From: Chaetorhynchus papuensis
Taxonomy: Eukaryota; Chordata; Aves; Passeriformes; Rhipiduridae
Assembly: GCA_013396525.1 (NCBI GenBank)
Contig: VWYX01000126.1
Location: 310,001-374,000, forward strand
Direction: 5' to 3'
Length of the DNA stretch: 64,000 nt
Positions 1-13,240 of the stretch are shown piece by piece. The translations under genes were made by a program, and so were the position numbers. The notes below the pieces were generated by a model that was not told the origin of the DNA, ran no database searches, and was given only the letters and a program-made list of their open reading frames with translations. Position 1 is the stretch's first letter, and each line of letters opens with the position of its first letter.

Positions 1-3000
1 GTAAATTGCAGTGAGTGGTGGAAGTGCTAAATGGTAGCAACACTTAAAACATTGCTGAAATTCAAAAGAGCAGCTGTTAGACATTTAAACCTATCATTCT
101 CTTCTGAACATACATCAAATTTACTTCATAGCACTGTCATAAAAATGTATGAGAATGTAAATGCTTGAGTGACCCATTAATCTTTTGAGTAGTAAACATA
201 AAATCTTCTTAACCCCAGTGATGATATAACCATACTTTATTTTGAATGAAGGCTTTATCATAGAAGTGAAGATGTTCTGTGTCTTCCTGTGATGCAGAAA
301 TAAGAGCAAATTAATATTAAAGTCTGATGTCTATGAAAAGTGTGCCATTATATTGATTGCAATATGAAGATATATGTAGTGAACAAAGCTACACTCAATT
401 TCTGATGAGCACAGAAAATCTAATAATAAATACACAAAGAGCATAAGCTCGTTACTCATTGATGACAGTCACCAGTCTTATGCTGTTATCATCATTATTA
501 TTTACTAACTAACTCAATAATGAGTGTTTGTTCTTACAGAATTGTCCATAAAACCTTCCTTTTTATGTGTGTCAAATGATAAACCTCCCATCTAAGCTGT
601 CTTTGTGGTGAAAAGACACCCTTAAATATTGAAAGTGTTGGTTGTTTGTTTCCATGCATAGGCCAGTCAGTTTGTCTCAACTAAGCAAACCTGCCATTTA
701 CAGCATGGTGAATTTTGCTTGAGTATGGACTAGAAAAAAAACCTGGCTCCAATTTGGGAACACTACTATTTGATTTATTCCAACCCTTCTATATTCCTGC
801 CACTGCCTCTTGAAGCCATGTTTGAAAAACACTGAACTAGCCTTTAAAGGCAAAAAGTATTGCTCATGAACAACAAACTGCTTCTTGTTGAAGAGCTAGA
901 TTTAGCCTTGATATAAGTAGGAGAAATTTCATTAAACTTCTGAAGTTGTCCAGTTCAAAGCATTGTGCCCAGAGGGTAAAAAACTGGGAGAGTTGGAAAA
1001 CTTCTATTAAATAATCAGTTTCATCTTCCCATCCAGCCAGGATTGTTTCCAGCAGTACACTGAGATTTCTTAAGCAATGGGACTTCGTGTGTGGGGAACT
1101 TAATTTATTCATAAGTCATTTGAAACATGTCCAAGTAAGCATGGGAAAACTTACGTCCGTCAATTCCTAGTGATATTTGGAGATGGAGGTGATTCCAATG
1201 GAGAAAAAAAGAAGCACAAAAATGGTAAACCAGTAGTTTAACAGGCTCAGATGAACTGTACTGGTTTAACTAGAGATGCAAACTAGCTACCAGGCTACGT
1301 ACTCAGTGATAGGCATAATAAATTATTTTTAAAAATAATATTTTCTAAAAAAAAAAAAAGCTACTTTTGAAGGATACTATATCATGTTAACTGTCACTTT
1401 GAGACAAAGTTTGTATTGGTGAACAACAAACTACAAGGTGTAGGGGCCTTGATGATGAGTCAAAAAGATTATCTGAATTTGAAAAGCTTACCTTACCTGA
1501 AAGGCAGGTTGCAAAACTCAAGTCACGGGACAGAAGCAATACATCAGAAAGTAGTTAGCCCAGACTTTCATGTGTTTTGTGACCCCCTTCCAAAAACATC
1601 ATTAAAGTCAAATAGAAATATCATTGGCATGATTAATGTATGTGGTAGTCTGTCTTGTCATCTTTCTTCAATATTTGTATTTAAAATACCTTATTACTGC
1701 TGCAAAGGTTTGGAGGAAAGGGCTGGATGAAGGAAAATTGTTGAGGAGAGCTGGGGTTGGGTAGCAGACCACATACACTTCAGCAGCTAAACCAGAGGCA
1801 TCAGAGGCCAGCTTTGCAGTATATGCACTTGTACTGTAGCACAAAATCCTACAAAATCAGGTCCCAGGAAACTGGAATGAGCTGGTTGGGGTAAAAGGCT
1901 ATTTAGGGAAGTGATGAAAAGGTAAGTGACAAAACGAGTTTTTCTGCTAGGTTCCTCAAATCATCCCACATGCTAGACTTCCACTTCTATTTCACAGTCT
2001 GAGAGAAAAGGGAAAAAACATCTTCCCATGCAACGCACTCTTCCTTTGCCACAGCTTGGAATGTTGTTGCTCCCAGCAACAAGTTCAAAATAAATAATAC
2101 TGTTCTTTATCTGAGGGGAGCAGAATCAGTTTTGCCTACAGAACTCTAACAAAACAGAATTTCATTCTTCAATATTGCATTCATTACTTTCATAAAATCA
2201 GACTTAGGATAGTTCTGAGTTGACTCATGCTTTTTCAAATGACTCCTCTTACTCTGTTTTGGCACCATGTGGTTAGTTTGGGTGAGAAATTAGGAAAACA
2301 TGGTTACATGTTATACTGAACATACATATGGAGTCTGTGGAGTGCTGAACAAATGGCATTGTTGTAAAACAAGTTTTATAGAAGAATAGCTACTCATTTT
2401 GACTTTGTCTTCCCAAAGCCATTCAAGTTTACATAATGGTGTTGCAGTATTCATGGTGGATGTAACTACATTCCTGGGGAAATTCCCACAAATCTTTCAC
2501 TTTTTGAATAAGCTCGTATGACTCATAGCACCTGCAGGATATGGCTAGAGATGTTAGAACACCTGCCGGTGAGGTTAGGGACAACTTGAACATACTTGAT
2601 GAGGCACTGTGGGGTCTAAGCCAGAACTATAAATAAGATGTCTCTGAGATTAAGATCTCAGTACATGAAGGAAATGCAAAAGACTGTGCCTTAACAGGTT
2701 CTAGAGGTAGCAATGCTGATACAAGCATTGAAGAGAAGCAGTTCTGCCTTCTATTTATCAGTGTTTTACTTCCTGTGAAAGAGGGTTTCTCATTGGTTGG
2801 TGGTGCTATTGCAGTCCTTGAGAGTGCAAGCAAAAATATTGCTCTTACTGGAAAGACACTCATGAGTTCAACAGCATGTTCATTAACCAAAAGCAAAGAG
2901 CTGCAGATAACAAAATAGATCTGACCCAACAAGCCCTTACTAAGATCATGTTAATAAATGACAAAGCTGTCTGAATTTTGATACCGATCTTTCACACATG

Positions 3001-6000
3001 CTGTAATTGAAACTGAGGTTTGATACCCAATGTATTCATGAGCCTCCACCTGGGCATGTCAGAGCTTGCATGATCTTCTGTGTAGACTTTTGTGATATGT
3101 GTTTATTGAAGGCATGCATATTCTTCTGTTGCTTATCAAAAAGGGAACTCTAATTTAGAGTGAGCAGTGGCACTTAAAAATGTGTAACTCTTAAGATAAA
3201 TGCTTTCAGTAGACTTCTGTTTCATCCTGGGAAGAATTCTCAGTGGCAGTGCATGTAAGTGTAGAGACGTATGCCTGATGCTTCCTGCTGGAGCCAGGCT
3301 CATGTCACTGCACATTACTTCTTCAAGCAGTGTCCGAGCTCTGCTGAAAGATGGCTCTGTGGCTCTTCCCCTCAGCCCACTTCACAATAGAAGAGCTCTC
3401 TTCAAGAGCTAAAAGTTGCCTCCTCTTTTCATTATGAAATCAGACAATTCTCCCACACTAATGTGTACGTGAGTGCAGGATCAGTTTAACACACCAACAC
3501 ACAGAGCTGCCAAAATGTCGTTGCAACTGTGCACAAAGTTATCCTTCTCCTCTCACTTACTTTCCCCAAAGTGCCACAGGCTGAGGACTCTCTCACGGTA
3601 TCTTGTCCCTTGCTGAAGCCACAGAGCATTGCTGAGAGGTGTCTAGCACACAGCTGGAGTGGTCACTCTGGGCATCCTGCCTCATAACTGTGAGTGAGTA
3701 AGGCAAGTGAATAGGGAAGAGCTTTTGATTTCTTTTAATTAAGATGGATTTGTATGAGTTCAGAAAAGACTGAACATCACTGACATAAAGATACTGTCTA
3801 AGATACCTCCTTGGACATACAAGTCTCCATAAAAATGCAGATGTTCCTCTCAGCTATGCATTTTCAGTATAATTCTGATATTCTGTTTACGTTTTGATTG
3901 CCCCAAGCAAGCCACATCAAAGCAGACAGACACCCAGATGGTCCATAATATTTATAGAGAAGAGCACAAAAGGAAACCTTTTTCTCACCTTTGCATGTGT
4001 GCTTTTCATTCCCACATTGTAGGAAGGACCCATCTATTCTTGCCCATCTCTTTTACTAGCTAATATAGAAAGTTATTGAATGCATTGACTGTCTTGAAGC
4101 TCTTGATAAATACAACTCCATGGAGTTCTTAAAAACTGCTGTGACTCCCTGTTGAGTATCAATTCCTTTTTCTTTTTTTCAGACATTTTCATTTTGCCTG
4201 TAGGTTTTTTGCTTCTTTTCTAGTCACCTTCTAGAGTTACTCAAGGCAATGAGTTAGCAGAATATTTTGATTAGATATAGGGAATGTTTCTTGAAAGCAA
4301 AGAAGCCTGTAAACATGAAAATTTAGATCAGAAAACTGAACCTTAAGAATTACATCTTTCTAGTCAGGAAAAAGACGTATTTAAAGTTTGAATTCAAAAT
4401 TGCTCTAAACTCAGTACCTCTCTTTCTTATCATATCTTTTACTATGGAATATTTTGAAACAAACTATTTAAGACCAATAACTCTGCAGATAGTTGGAAAA
4501 TATGAATTACGAGTAAATTAGAGAAAATCACTATCTGCTGGTGTGCAATTTGCTAGAATACAAAAAAGAGATGAAATGTATTGAATATGTTACTTGTTAT
4601 GAATTATTTGTCCATTACAAATTGATGCCCTGCTCTTATCATGGATCTGAGGCATGTAGTATTTATCATTTTCTCTTTCTGTGCAGTTTATTAATATTAA
4701 TTTTTTTCTAGTTTCTCCTTACTTGCAAATCTTTCTTTTTCAAATTATACAACATCTGCAGCTAAGTAGAAATATTTATCACTTGAGAACATAACATAAA
4801 GATATCTGAAGAGTGAGATTGGAGGACAATTGATGATTCTGTGCCACCGATGCTGCAAAATTTAGAAATGCTAAATCTAAAATATAAATTTCCACTAAAA
4901 TGTATTGTAAGACATAAAATACCTTACCAAAACAATAAAGCTTCTCATACCTACCATTCACCTGAAGAAGTTAGTTCTTGTTTATGATTAGGACCACATT
5001 TTTAAATTAGCCTTTGCTCTTGTTTGTAAGCAATGTGCCGAGCTATTGTGGCATGAGAAGGCAACTATATCCATGTGTACAATTAATATTTTCTCTAAGG
5101 GGATAAATATTTTTGCATGGTCTGGAGAGCTTAGAATATGTTTAGAAACCAATTCTGTAGGTTTCTTCTCATAAAAAAAACCAAAACCCAAACCTAGAAA
5201 GGGGTGACCCTTGCCCAAATGTATCTTTCAGCTTTTAAGGGTTAAGGTTGAGCCTTTCAAAAGCCCATTCTAAAATGAGAGGATATCTTAGCTAATTTGA
5301 CCATCACTGAAAAATATGCTCATAGCTTGAAGCCAAAAGGTGCTTTTTTTTTTCCATTGGAAACAATCAATGGCACCAAGCACACACTTGAAAAAAAAAA
5401 AAAAGAGAAAGAGGTTAGCAGTATCTAGATTTTTCTAACCACATGGTCTTCCCTTGCAGAGCCATTGCATCAGAAGTATGGCTGGGTGGTTTGTTTCCAG
5501 ATTCTTCTGACTGAATTCTTATGATCAACCTATTCCAAGGAAATTGGATCCTCTGTAGTGAGAAGTTAAAATGCTTTGCCCAGGTTAAGGCTAGTGAATT
5601 TAGCCACCTTTTATAAAATGGATTTCATTCCGTCCAGAAGATCCATACAAAGTCTATATGCTGCTGGTCCTGAACTTGTAAGTGAATCTAATTCCATATA
5701 TGAAAGCGAGTTTTGCCAGAAAGGCAGAATCAGGTTTAAAAGTGAAGGTACAGACCGAGCTCTTGGGACCACGTGTGAGGAGGATCAGGCATGCAAACTG
5801 TCAATTCAGATGGAGCAATGGGTAAAGTTTGCAGGTCTGAAAGCTTCTAGAAGATGTGGAGGCACCAATTTCCATGGCAGGTACAGGCTAAGATTAAGCT
5901 GGTGTTATGCTAGTAAAAAATCCTTGGTCATTTTCACTTCCTCTAGTTTGCTATGTGTGGGTATTAATGGAAAGCAGGTATTGGAATCAGCCTGCAAAAA

Positions 6001-6903
6001 GTTTGCAAATGTTGCACTGACAACAGTTCCAAACCATGCCAACACTCTTAATTGCTGTTGCTCTCTGAGTGCTTAGTCACTCTGTTCCTATACAGTCACT
6101 GAACAGCCTCACTGTGTACTAAATCCCTATTTAATTTGTTGTGTCCCTAGCATACTCTAGAAATTCTGGAAAATCATTTGCAAGGTAGGATCCGAGCCAT
6201 CAGCTGACTCCACTGGGAAACGACTCCTTAACTTTTTGATGTATGTACAGATAAAAGTCCTTCCATGAGCAATTGTTTCCAAGTATAAGGGTGTATGAAT
6301 GAATCATTCCTCACAGTAATGACAAAACACAGTCCCTTGTGAGCCAGCTAACCCTTATATGCTCACTATATAAGATGCAATTTTTTTTCAGCTAAAACTT
6401 AATGGGGAATCTGGGGTACATGTAATGTAATTCCTCAGACTGGAATTTGCTCAGAACTTTTTGCAAGAGCACAGTGGAATTGGCAGTCATCACATTTGTC
6501 AGGATGTCAGCTGTGCAAGATGGCATCCCTTTAACAGGTACTAGTTTAACAGTGGGGACATTTATTAGGGTTTATTAGTGATTCAGAAGGGGAAAATGCT
6601 TCTAAATTAATAGCTTTAATCACTTCTTGCTACAGCTTGCCTTTTCCCTAGAATGTTCCAAATAAACATATTGTCCCAGTTCTCTCCAGTAACTTCTCCA
6701 AACACAGCAATGGCTCAGAGAGAGCCATCAGTTGTGATTTGACCTGTATTTGTCAGTGCAGTGTCTCAGTGCACTGGGACTAGAAAGGGAAGGAATGAAT
6801 GCTAATATTTCAGTGTCATGGAGAAGCCTGCCTATCCTGTTCCTTCTTTCAAGATACATATATTATGAACAGATGTGGTGATAGGCAGCAGAATCTCTCT
6901 TAC
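1..6903. other. Gene desert, no supported gene
   Basis: AT-rich noncoding DNA. It holds an 18-bp perfect AT palindrome (ATTATTTTTAAAAATAAT, 1322-1339), an A13 run at 1347-1359 and an A14 run at 5391-5404. A minus-strand donor-like TTTCAG|GTAAGG (exon end 1497) faces an acceptor-like TTCCTTCATCCAG (abutting 1722), a weak exon candidate. The longest frame is 166 codons at 5576-6076 (plus), with no recognisable product. No repeat family or RNA gene was recognised. Confidence 0.5.
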
Positions 6904-6984
6904 CTGTGCTCGAGCCACAGTCACAGCATTCCGGTTCTTGTGTTGATGACTTGTAAATCTATTAGCTGAAAGCATGCACCTCTT
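6904..6984 (-). other. Exon-like 81-nt interval with strong splice sites
   Basis: Read on the minus strand, a pyrimidine-rich acceptor ending TTGCCATTCCCTCCAG abuts 6984, and a near-ideal donor GCACAG|GTAAGAG follows 6904. The 81-nt interval is open for 27 codons in phase 0; a second frame I translated is closed. It has the best paired splice consensus I saw in the desert. The product matches no family I know. It shares its strand with ZNF503 but lies 53 kb downstream of it. Candidate exon of an unannotated transcript, or a chance pseudo-exon. Confidence 0.3.
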
Positions 6985-8525
6985 CTGGAGGGAATGGCAA
7001 CAAAAGTGAGGGGATTTTTATTTGATTTTTATAGAGATATATACACCAAAATGTATACTTTGTTAGACCACACAAAATTTTAAGGCAGTGAAACTCTTGG
7101 AAGTAAGGTTGAATCTCTGCCAAAAGTAAATTTGGACTACCTTGTTCTTGGGAGATTTTATCAACTTCTGCTAAACAGTCATCCCCTAAACAGACATTTA
7201 TGACTGTGAAAAAGTCCATGATTGGACTACCTGTGTTGAGCTTGTAATAAAAATTACAAAATGGAGGCACTCTTATATTTTAAAGTGAACTTTGAGGGTT
7301 TTAGCTTCAATGTCATCTGCTGCATTTATAGTCACTATATCCAGCTACTCTAGGATTATGTCTAAGGACATCTTAAACTTATGTTCTATTCTGCCTCAAG
7401 CCAGCCGTCAGTGCAGCAAAATTTGGATTAAAATCAATTTCGACAGAATGGATGCCAATCAGTTGAGTGTGGAATAGCTCAGAAGTCCAGTCTGAAGTCT
7501 CATACACCACCTCTGGCAAAAAACTTTTTTGCCCCTTCCCCTTCAAATTATAATATGTCTCTCCCACCCTCCTTACCCACCTATATTGCACAGAACTGAA
7601 TGAGGTTTTTAGAGATTAAAATGTTTGGGAGTGGAAATCTGGAATAAATTGAAAAATATTGCACAATTATCAAATTAATGGGGTTCACACCTTGTGATCC
7701 AAGGAATCTGATGCTCTCAGCCAAACCAGTGAATGAGTACAGGATTACTGGTCAGTGCAACATCTCACTTAGCATTTGTAACCAAACATTGACTTACCTA
7801 TCTCAAAATTGTTTCTTCTTTTTTGCTCATCCTCACTGTACTGGACGATTGATGAGTTATTGTAATCATAGACCTGTATCATAAATCAGAAAATGGGTGT
7901 TATCAATAACAGCTAGCAAAATATATCTGTCTTGTCCTACAGTCCTGTACCCTTCGTCTCGTTATTTCTTTGTTGTAGACCTAAGCCTGCTCATTTGTTT
8001 GCTGCTTAAAGATGCAAGGGTAGCTCTTCTCTGGGTGGTACAGAGAAATTAATTGGCTTGAAAAATAGATCTTCACTTTATTACTTGCAGTCATAGAAGT
8101 GACAGGTGTGTCACCGCCATCCACATCAGTCTGTTCTACCAGACAAATGGTAAATTGTAACTGTATTTTCTATTTTAGCCTTTTCCAGAAGCGGTGAATA
8201 TGATGAGAAAAGAAAATGTTGAATAAATATCTCAAAGCTGTGAGACCAAAAAAAAACCCTTGTTCCTGCCTGATTTGCCAAGTGAAAAGTAGATATCTCC
8301 TGGCAAAATAAAAGCTTTTAAAAATGTCTGGAATCAATTGAACTTCTCTATATTATATAGGCAATGAAGCAGCATACAGGAAATGTGCTGAATCACTTGC
8401 TGTCCCTTAATATACCACTATATGAAAGGTCTTAGCCCAGACTCAGTGGTGTCTTCCTTTTACAAGCAAGCAATTAGCTTAAAGGAAAACTGTAAAGCAT
8501 GTCTTTCCTATTCCACATTTGTACA
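6985..8525. other. Gene desert, no supported gene
   Basis: AT-rich noncoding DNA. A minus frame of 102 codons (6962-7270) and smaller ones are unrecognised. A donor-like GATAG|GTAAGT on the minus strand near 7798 has no partner. Confidence 0.45.
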
Positions 8526-8610
8526 TTACAATATATTCAGGCTGATAGAAAGAACCTGACTCAATTAATTTGCATTTAGGATCAATGCAAGGAGAAATGA
8601 ATTGTCTTTT
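8526..8610. promoter_or_regulatory. Candidate regulatory patch with octamer
   Basis: Contains CAATTAATTTGCATTTAGG, which includes an exact octamer ATTTGCAT (8568-8575) overlapping TAATT homeodomain words. Flanks are nonrepetitive. Confidence 0.3.
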
Positions 8611-9530
8611 CTTATATGGTGATTTGCCAGAAAGTTCTAGTATGTGGTTTTTAAGATCACAATGTTGATGAACTCTGCCATGTTACACCTCTACACTGTA
8701 TATACAAATTAAGTTTTTCTTCAATAAACCCAGAAGAATAACAATCACACCCCACTGATTTGCTATTAGCAATAGTATTCTTTTTCAGTATGGTGTCATT
8801 TCACCTTTCTGCCTTCATGTTACCTCCTCAAAAACTCTGCTGGCTCCTGTGCTTTGCAAAGAGGAGTGCAAGAAAAATTTAAGTGGAGCAGTAGAAAGAA
8901 CACCTTTGGTAGTTATTCCCTCTTGCTTCAGCAGCTGCAGTCATGAATAAATGCTGTGTATCTAACTGCAAATTGTTTATGGTGGTACATGAGGCAAGCT
9001 GCAATACAGATAACCTAGGATCCACATTTCCAGATGAATTTTTGAGGGATAGGGGAAGAAGTACCAGGGAGTCTTATTCCAAACCACAACAGTAAGAGCA
9101 TCTTTACTATTTACATTATTTGGAATAGGTTTGAAATTACACCAAGTGGGTTTGTAATTATAAGTGATTATTAACAATTTATTAATGATTCTGGATGGCT
9201 GACTGGAGATACCTTAAAGCAGAAGGTGCTGAGCTCTTTGTTCAGAAAGGAGCACCCAAATTCACGGCTGATTTTTCAAACCCTAACCTAGGTCTCACTG
9301 TAGTAGTTTGAGGTTAGCCTATATGCACACATTTGTGTGACTTTGAGGCAATTTTGTTGTAAACTGCTCGTAACTCTCCTGACTTTTTTCTTTCCTAAAA
9401 TCCACACTACCAGTAAAAGAAAACACTTGATACTCAAACTGGAATTGTTTGTGCTCATGATGTAGGGAAGTTGATTAACCTCTATAGCTTTCAAGCACAA
9501 AATGCAATAAACCTATTGCCATCTTGAGAA
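8611..9530. other. Gene desert, nothing recognisable
   Basis: AT-rich noncoding DNA; two minus frames of 66 and 70 codons match nothing. Confidence 0.45.
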
Positions 9531-9850
9531 ATGCATAAACTTCTGCATATTTTCCTTTTAAGCTCTTTAATATCTGTTTCAGAATTAAGCATTAAATTTA
9601 ACAAGTTCACCTTAATCATTCATCAGGAAATAGAAAATGAAAGAGCTCTCATTCTCAGAATAAAGGGACGGGGAAGGAGCACACACGAAAGAGAACTTCA
9701 TTTTAGTTTTTACACCTATAAAACTGCAGGTTTAATATATCACTTAGCAGAGGTTAATGCTAACTGTCATTGGAATGAGCTGATGAATCAGTGATTAATA
9801 TAGTCAGTGTTTGCAAATGAAATTCCATGGTAAAATACAAATAAACTGAA
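9531..9850. promoter_or_regulatory. Candidate conserved noncoding element
   Basis: Nonrepetitive sequence with AGAATTAAGCATTAAATTTAA words on the left. On the right is a compact group: GGTTAATGC, GGAATG (TEAD-like, 9772-9777), TGATGAATCAGTGATTAAT and TTTGCAAATGAAATTCC (POU-like). An 87-codon plus frame across it is not recognisable. Confidence 0.4.
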
Positions 9851-10050
9851 GGACTTCGTAAGTTGGTCAAATTTGATTTTCTCACCAGAAAAAAAAAAAA
9901 AACAAACAAAGCAAAATAAGTTGGAAGTGGGCTTGTAACTATTTTTTAGTATTGTCCAAGTTTCCCCCATTTTTTATTACAAGTTCAAAAAATAAGTGCA
10001 ATACAATTTATCTCAGTCTGCTTCGTATTTTTTAAGCAGAACAGTATTTT

Positions 10051-10420
10051 CAAAAGAGTAAATAAAACCAAATTTTATTTCATTGATATGGCAATGAGAT
10101 TCTACATCTTAGTTAATTTTTATGGTAGACAGGTTTATAACTGCTAAGTTAGCATCATGTTTTACAACAATTATTTCAAAAAATCTTACAAAAGTGTGCA
10201 GTAAATTTAAGTGCTTTCTAAAGCTGTCTTCAAAGGTTCTCACTCCTTATCAGATATTCAATAAATCCTGTGTTGCAATAGTGAGCGCTTACATCATGCC
10301 AAAGACTATTTTAATTGTTCAATTTGGATATTAAATGCCAGGTGATCATTGATTTTTATTTTTTATGGTTTTATTCATTACAGCTTTTAGCCTTTTTGTG
10401 ACTGAAGTTATTCCAGTTAC
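10051..10420. promoter_or_regulatory. Candidate conserved noncoding element
   Basis: Nonrepetitive AT-rich sequence with a GATA-like CTTATCAGATA at 10246-10256, TTTTATGGTTTTATTCAT (HOX/CDX-like, about 10361-10378), GTTAATTTTTATGG and GTTCAATTTGG. Assigned by motif texture only. Confidence 0.35.
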
Positions 10421-12590
10421 TAGCCAAACCTAGATTACTAATACTGACAAACTATGTCTAAGCCTGATGGTTCTGGTCCTGTCCTCAAGAAAAATATAGT
10501 AACATTTGTTGCTCAGTTAAATAAACTACAATATTTGTATTGCTATTTTAAGGCTTAGAATACTAGGTAGTTACTCTGCATAATTTTATAATTCTTATGA
10601 GTAAAATATAGGGAGGAATTAGTCATGCCAAATCATAGTGGACACAGCAGATAAAAGTTTCCTGCAGGCCCTGCTGCTTGATGAGAGCTCCATGGTGCAG
10701 TACTGTAAGACCCCCATACTTCTAATCCCAGTCTGCAAGAGTGTCCCTGAATCCTAAAAGTGCAGCAAGCAGGGACTTCAGTCAGCTGTTCTAGGTAATC
10801 TCATAGCCCAAGCTTTCTGCCTAGGATGTAGAACACAGACTTATCCTACGTGGGCTTTCACATTTATTAAAATCGTAAAGAAACATCAAACTAATACTGG
10901 GCTGTTTCTGAGGTTGTTGTCACAATGGGCTGCTGGTGGGTCTGGTGTATTGTATCTCTGTGAGAAGAAATCTTCTTTCCTTCTTGCACTTCCCAAAGTT
11001 AAGAGCAACTGCATGTCTTCTTCTGGGGGCATGTTTGTCACAACTAGGTCAGAGAGATGTAGCACAGTGTATGCCTTTTCTTCCTCATTTTGGCTTCCTG
11101 CTCTACTGCAAAGTAATAGGTCTTTCTTGTATGCTAAAATAATCATTACCTCAGCAACACCACAGGCTGCATGTGTGATCAGCAGGTTTTTCTTTTGTTG
11201 CTCTGTTGAAAGTAAATGCAACAGTTTGCTTTGTTCAGAATATTTTCTGTATGGTTTTGCCTTTGTTTTCATCGCTCCCTGCTAGAACTTCTGGGCCATG
11301 AAGGCTAAATAAGGGCCCTGCCATCTCAGTGAGATTCTGGCAACCGCAGCAGGAACTACAGCACAGAACTAATTGTGCCTTCTCAATCGATACCAGTGTT
11401 CCTCAAGGATCCCTTTAAACTGATGTTCTCTTTCTTTTCCTTTGAAAGGCAGAAAGGGTTTCCCCTCACCTGGAAATCCTCAGTCACCAGAGAAATAGTG
11501 CTTGAATGCCCTAGTGATTGGGAGCACTGGGACATAAAGGGGCTGCTTTCATTTACAGAGTGAGGCTCCCAGGTGCAGCTATGGGGAGCTCTCGTGATGG
11601 CAGGGATGAACTTCTCCCTTTGAGTTATTCTCTTATAAACTTTCACGGAAAAAAAATGCAAGTAGGGATATACTAAATATTATATTTCTATAAAAGGCCT
11701 GATCTAAGGACCAGTGGAGTCAGTGGGAATTTTTCCAATAATTCTTGTATGTTTTGAATCATACTATAAACGCTTTCAGCCAGGAATGTGGCTCGGAAGC
11801 AGATCCTACAGATGATCCAGGGTCATCAAGACGACTTGCTTCAGTGAAAAATTACGTGAGGTCCTAGAACACTTTGATGTCCTTGTCATTAACTTTTACT
11901 CCACACAGACAAACCTTTTGCCTTATGAACGACACGAGAAAAATATTTCCTTGGAGAATAAGGATGGAGAGGATAAAATTTAAACAGATTTGTTTTCCTG
12001 TCGTGAATTACTGTATTGTTCTGCCTGTGCAGGATCCAGACTTTGGTGTGCAGCTGTCACTGAGAACCTTTCCCTGTCCATTCTCCTTAGTTAGTTATGA
12101 GGCTTTTTATGGTCTTAGAACTTACTTATCAGTCCTGAGTGTGTACTTGGGCTACACTCTGTAATACAATTTACTCTTCCAGTTACTATATTTCTGTATG
12201 AGAAACAGCAATGAATGAACATGAAACTGTCTATTAGGTGGGATCAAAAGCACTGTGCATCATCAGGAAATAAGGTAAGAATGAGATGAAAACATTTCTT
12301 AGGGGCAGATAAAATGGCTTACAGAGGTTTCACACACTAATCCAGTCAACCAGCACTGCGCCTACTGGAACCTCTGCAGTGTAGTTTGATAGGTTAAAGT
12401 AACAAGGACACTGATATATATTTCTGTCATTATTTAGGTTACTTAAACTGTTTTACCTCAGGAAGAATTCTTAATCCCTCAGATTCTGAATACAATATCA
12501 TAAAGCATAACTTAAGTTCTGCTCGGAAAATGCCCTGATACCTATAAAATCTTATACATTAATGTTCCCATATATTTCTAAGGCAAATAT
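10421..12590. other. Gene desert with double-stranded open frames
   Basis: Noncoding DNA by default. Frames are open on both strands over about 10886-11285 (128 codons minus, 123 plus). The minus frame contains a donor-like GCTGAG|GTAATG near 11148 and another minus frame a CCAG|GTGAGG (exon end 11470). No product is recognisable and no acceptor is convincing. Confidence 0.45.
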
Positions 12591-13240
12591 AAGCAAAATA
12601 ATCCATTAGTATTCAAAGAGGGAAATGTAATTAGAAATAAAAATGTAAGATAACTACATCCACCTTCCCAGAAAGAGATTTACATTAAAGAACAAGATAA
12701 AAATGTTTGCTCTTAAAGATTTTTGCTAGGTGATTTCTAGCAGGGCAGACATCTCCTCCTCATCTCACACAGCTGTCCCAAACCAAGTAAGAGCTATATT
12801 TATCTTCAGTTCTGAATTTCTGAACTTGCATTGTCATTCAGAGCTCTTCTAAGATAAAATACATCATCATTTACTCTATTAGAAAATAAATGTATGGATG
12901 TATTATGGAATTTGCATTCCATTACCTTGGTTTGCATGCCATAAAACATTTATTACACCCTTGGGCTACAGTCTTAATAATGACTGGGTGAAATGCACTA
13001 ATGTGGTCTTGGCCTTGCTATAGAACAGAAGATTAATGCTCTTTGATGTCACCCAGCTAATAGTTGTGCTCTCCAATTTGTCCCTTCAAAAGACATTACA
13101 GCCCCACAGACAATCCCTGTAAGACTAAAGCTAGCAAAAAATGTTCAAACTAAACCACAAGCTGAAACCCAGTTAACCAAATAAGCATTACATTAGATTT
13201 TCATCTCTAAAAATAAAGGTATGCAAGCTTCCTTCAGGAA
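12591..13240. promoter_or_regulatory. Candidate conserved enhancer with octamer and TEAD-like sites
   Basis: Nonrepetitive AT-rich stretch. Its centre holds GGAATTTGCATTCC at 12907-12920, an exact octamer ATTTGCAT (12910-12917) framed by inverted GGAAT/ATTCC arms that resemble TEAD half-sites, and a second TTTGCATG 14 bases later at 12931-12938. AAGATTAATGC and CAGCTAATAG words follow. No frame of note is open. The pattern suits a POU-regulated developmental enhancer. Confidence 0.45.

Noticed and set aside
770..830. CR1-like word TTCCAACCCTTCTAT, considered as a CR1 retrotransposon 3' end
   Set aside because: Only a short match from memory, with no tail of 8-bp units and no further CR1 similarity.
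5576..6076. 166-codon plus-strand ORF in the desert
   Set aside because: No recognisable domain, no splice or promoter context, and composition like the surrounding noncoding DNA. It is the longest desert frame outside CpG islands and repeats, so a conservation test would be reasonable.
10886..11285. Frames of 128 and 123 codons open on opposite strands
   Set aside because: Mutual opposite-strand openness without recognisable product suggests chance; no paired splice sites.
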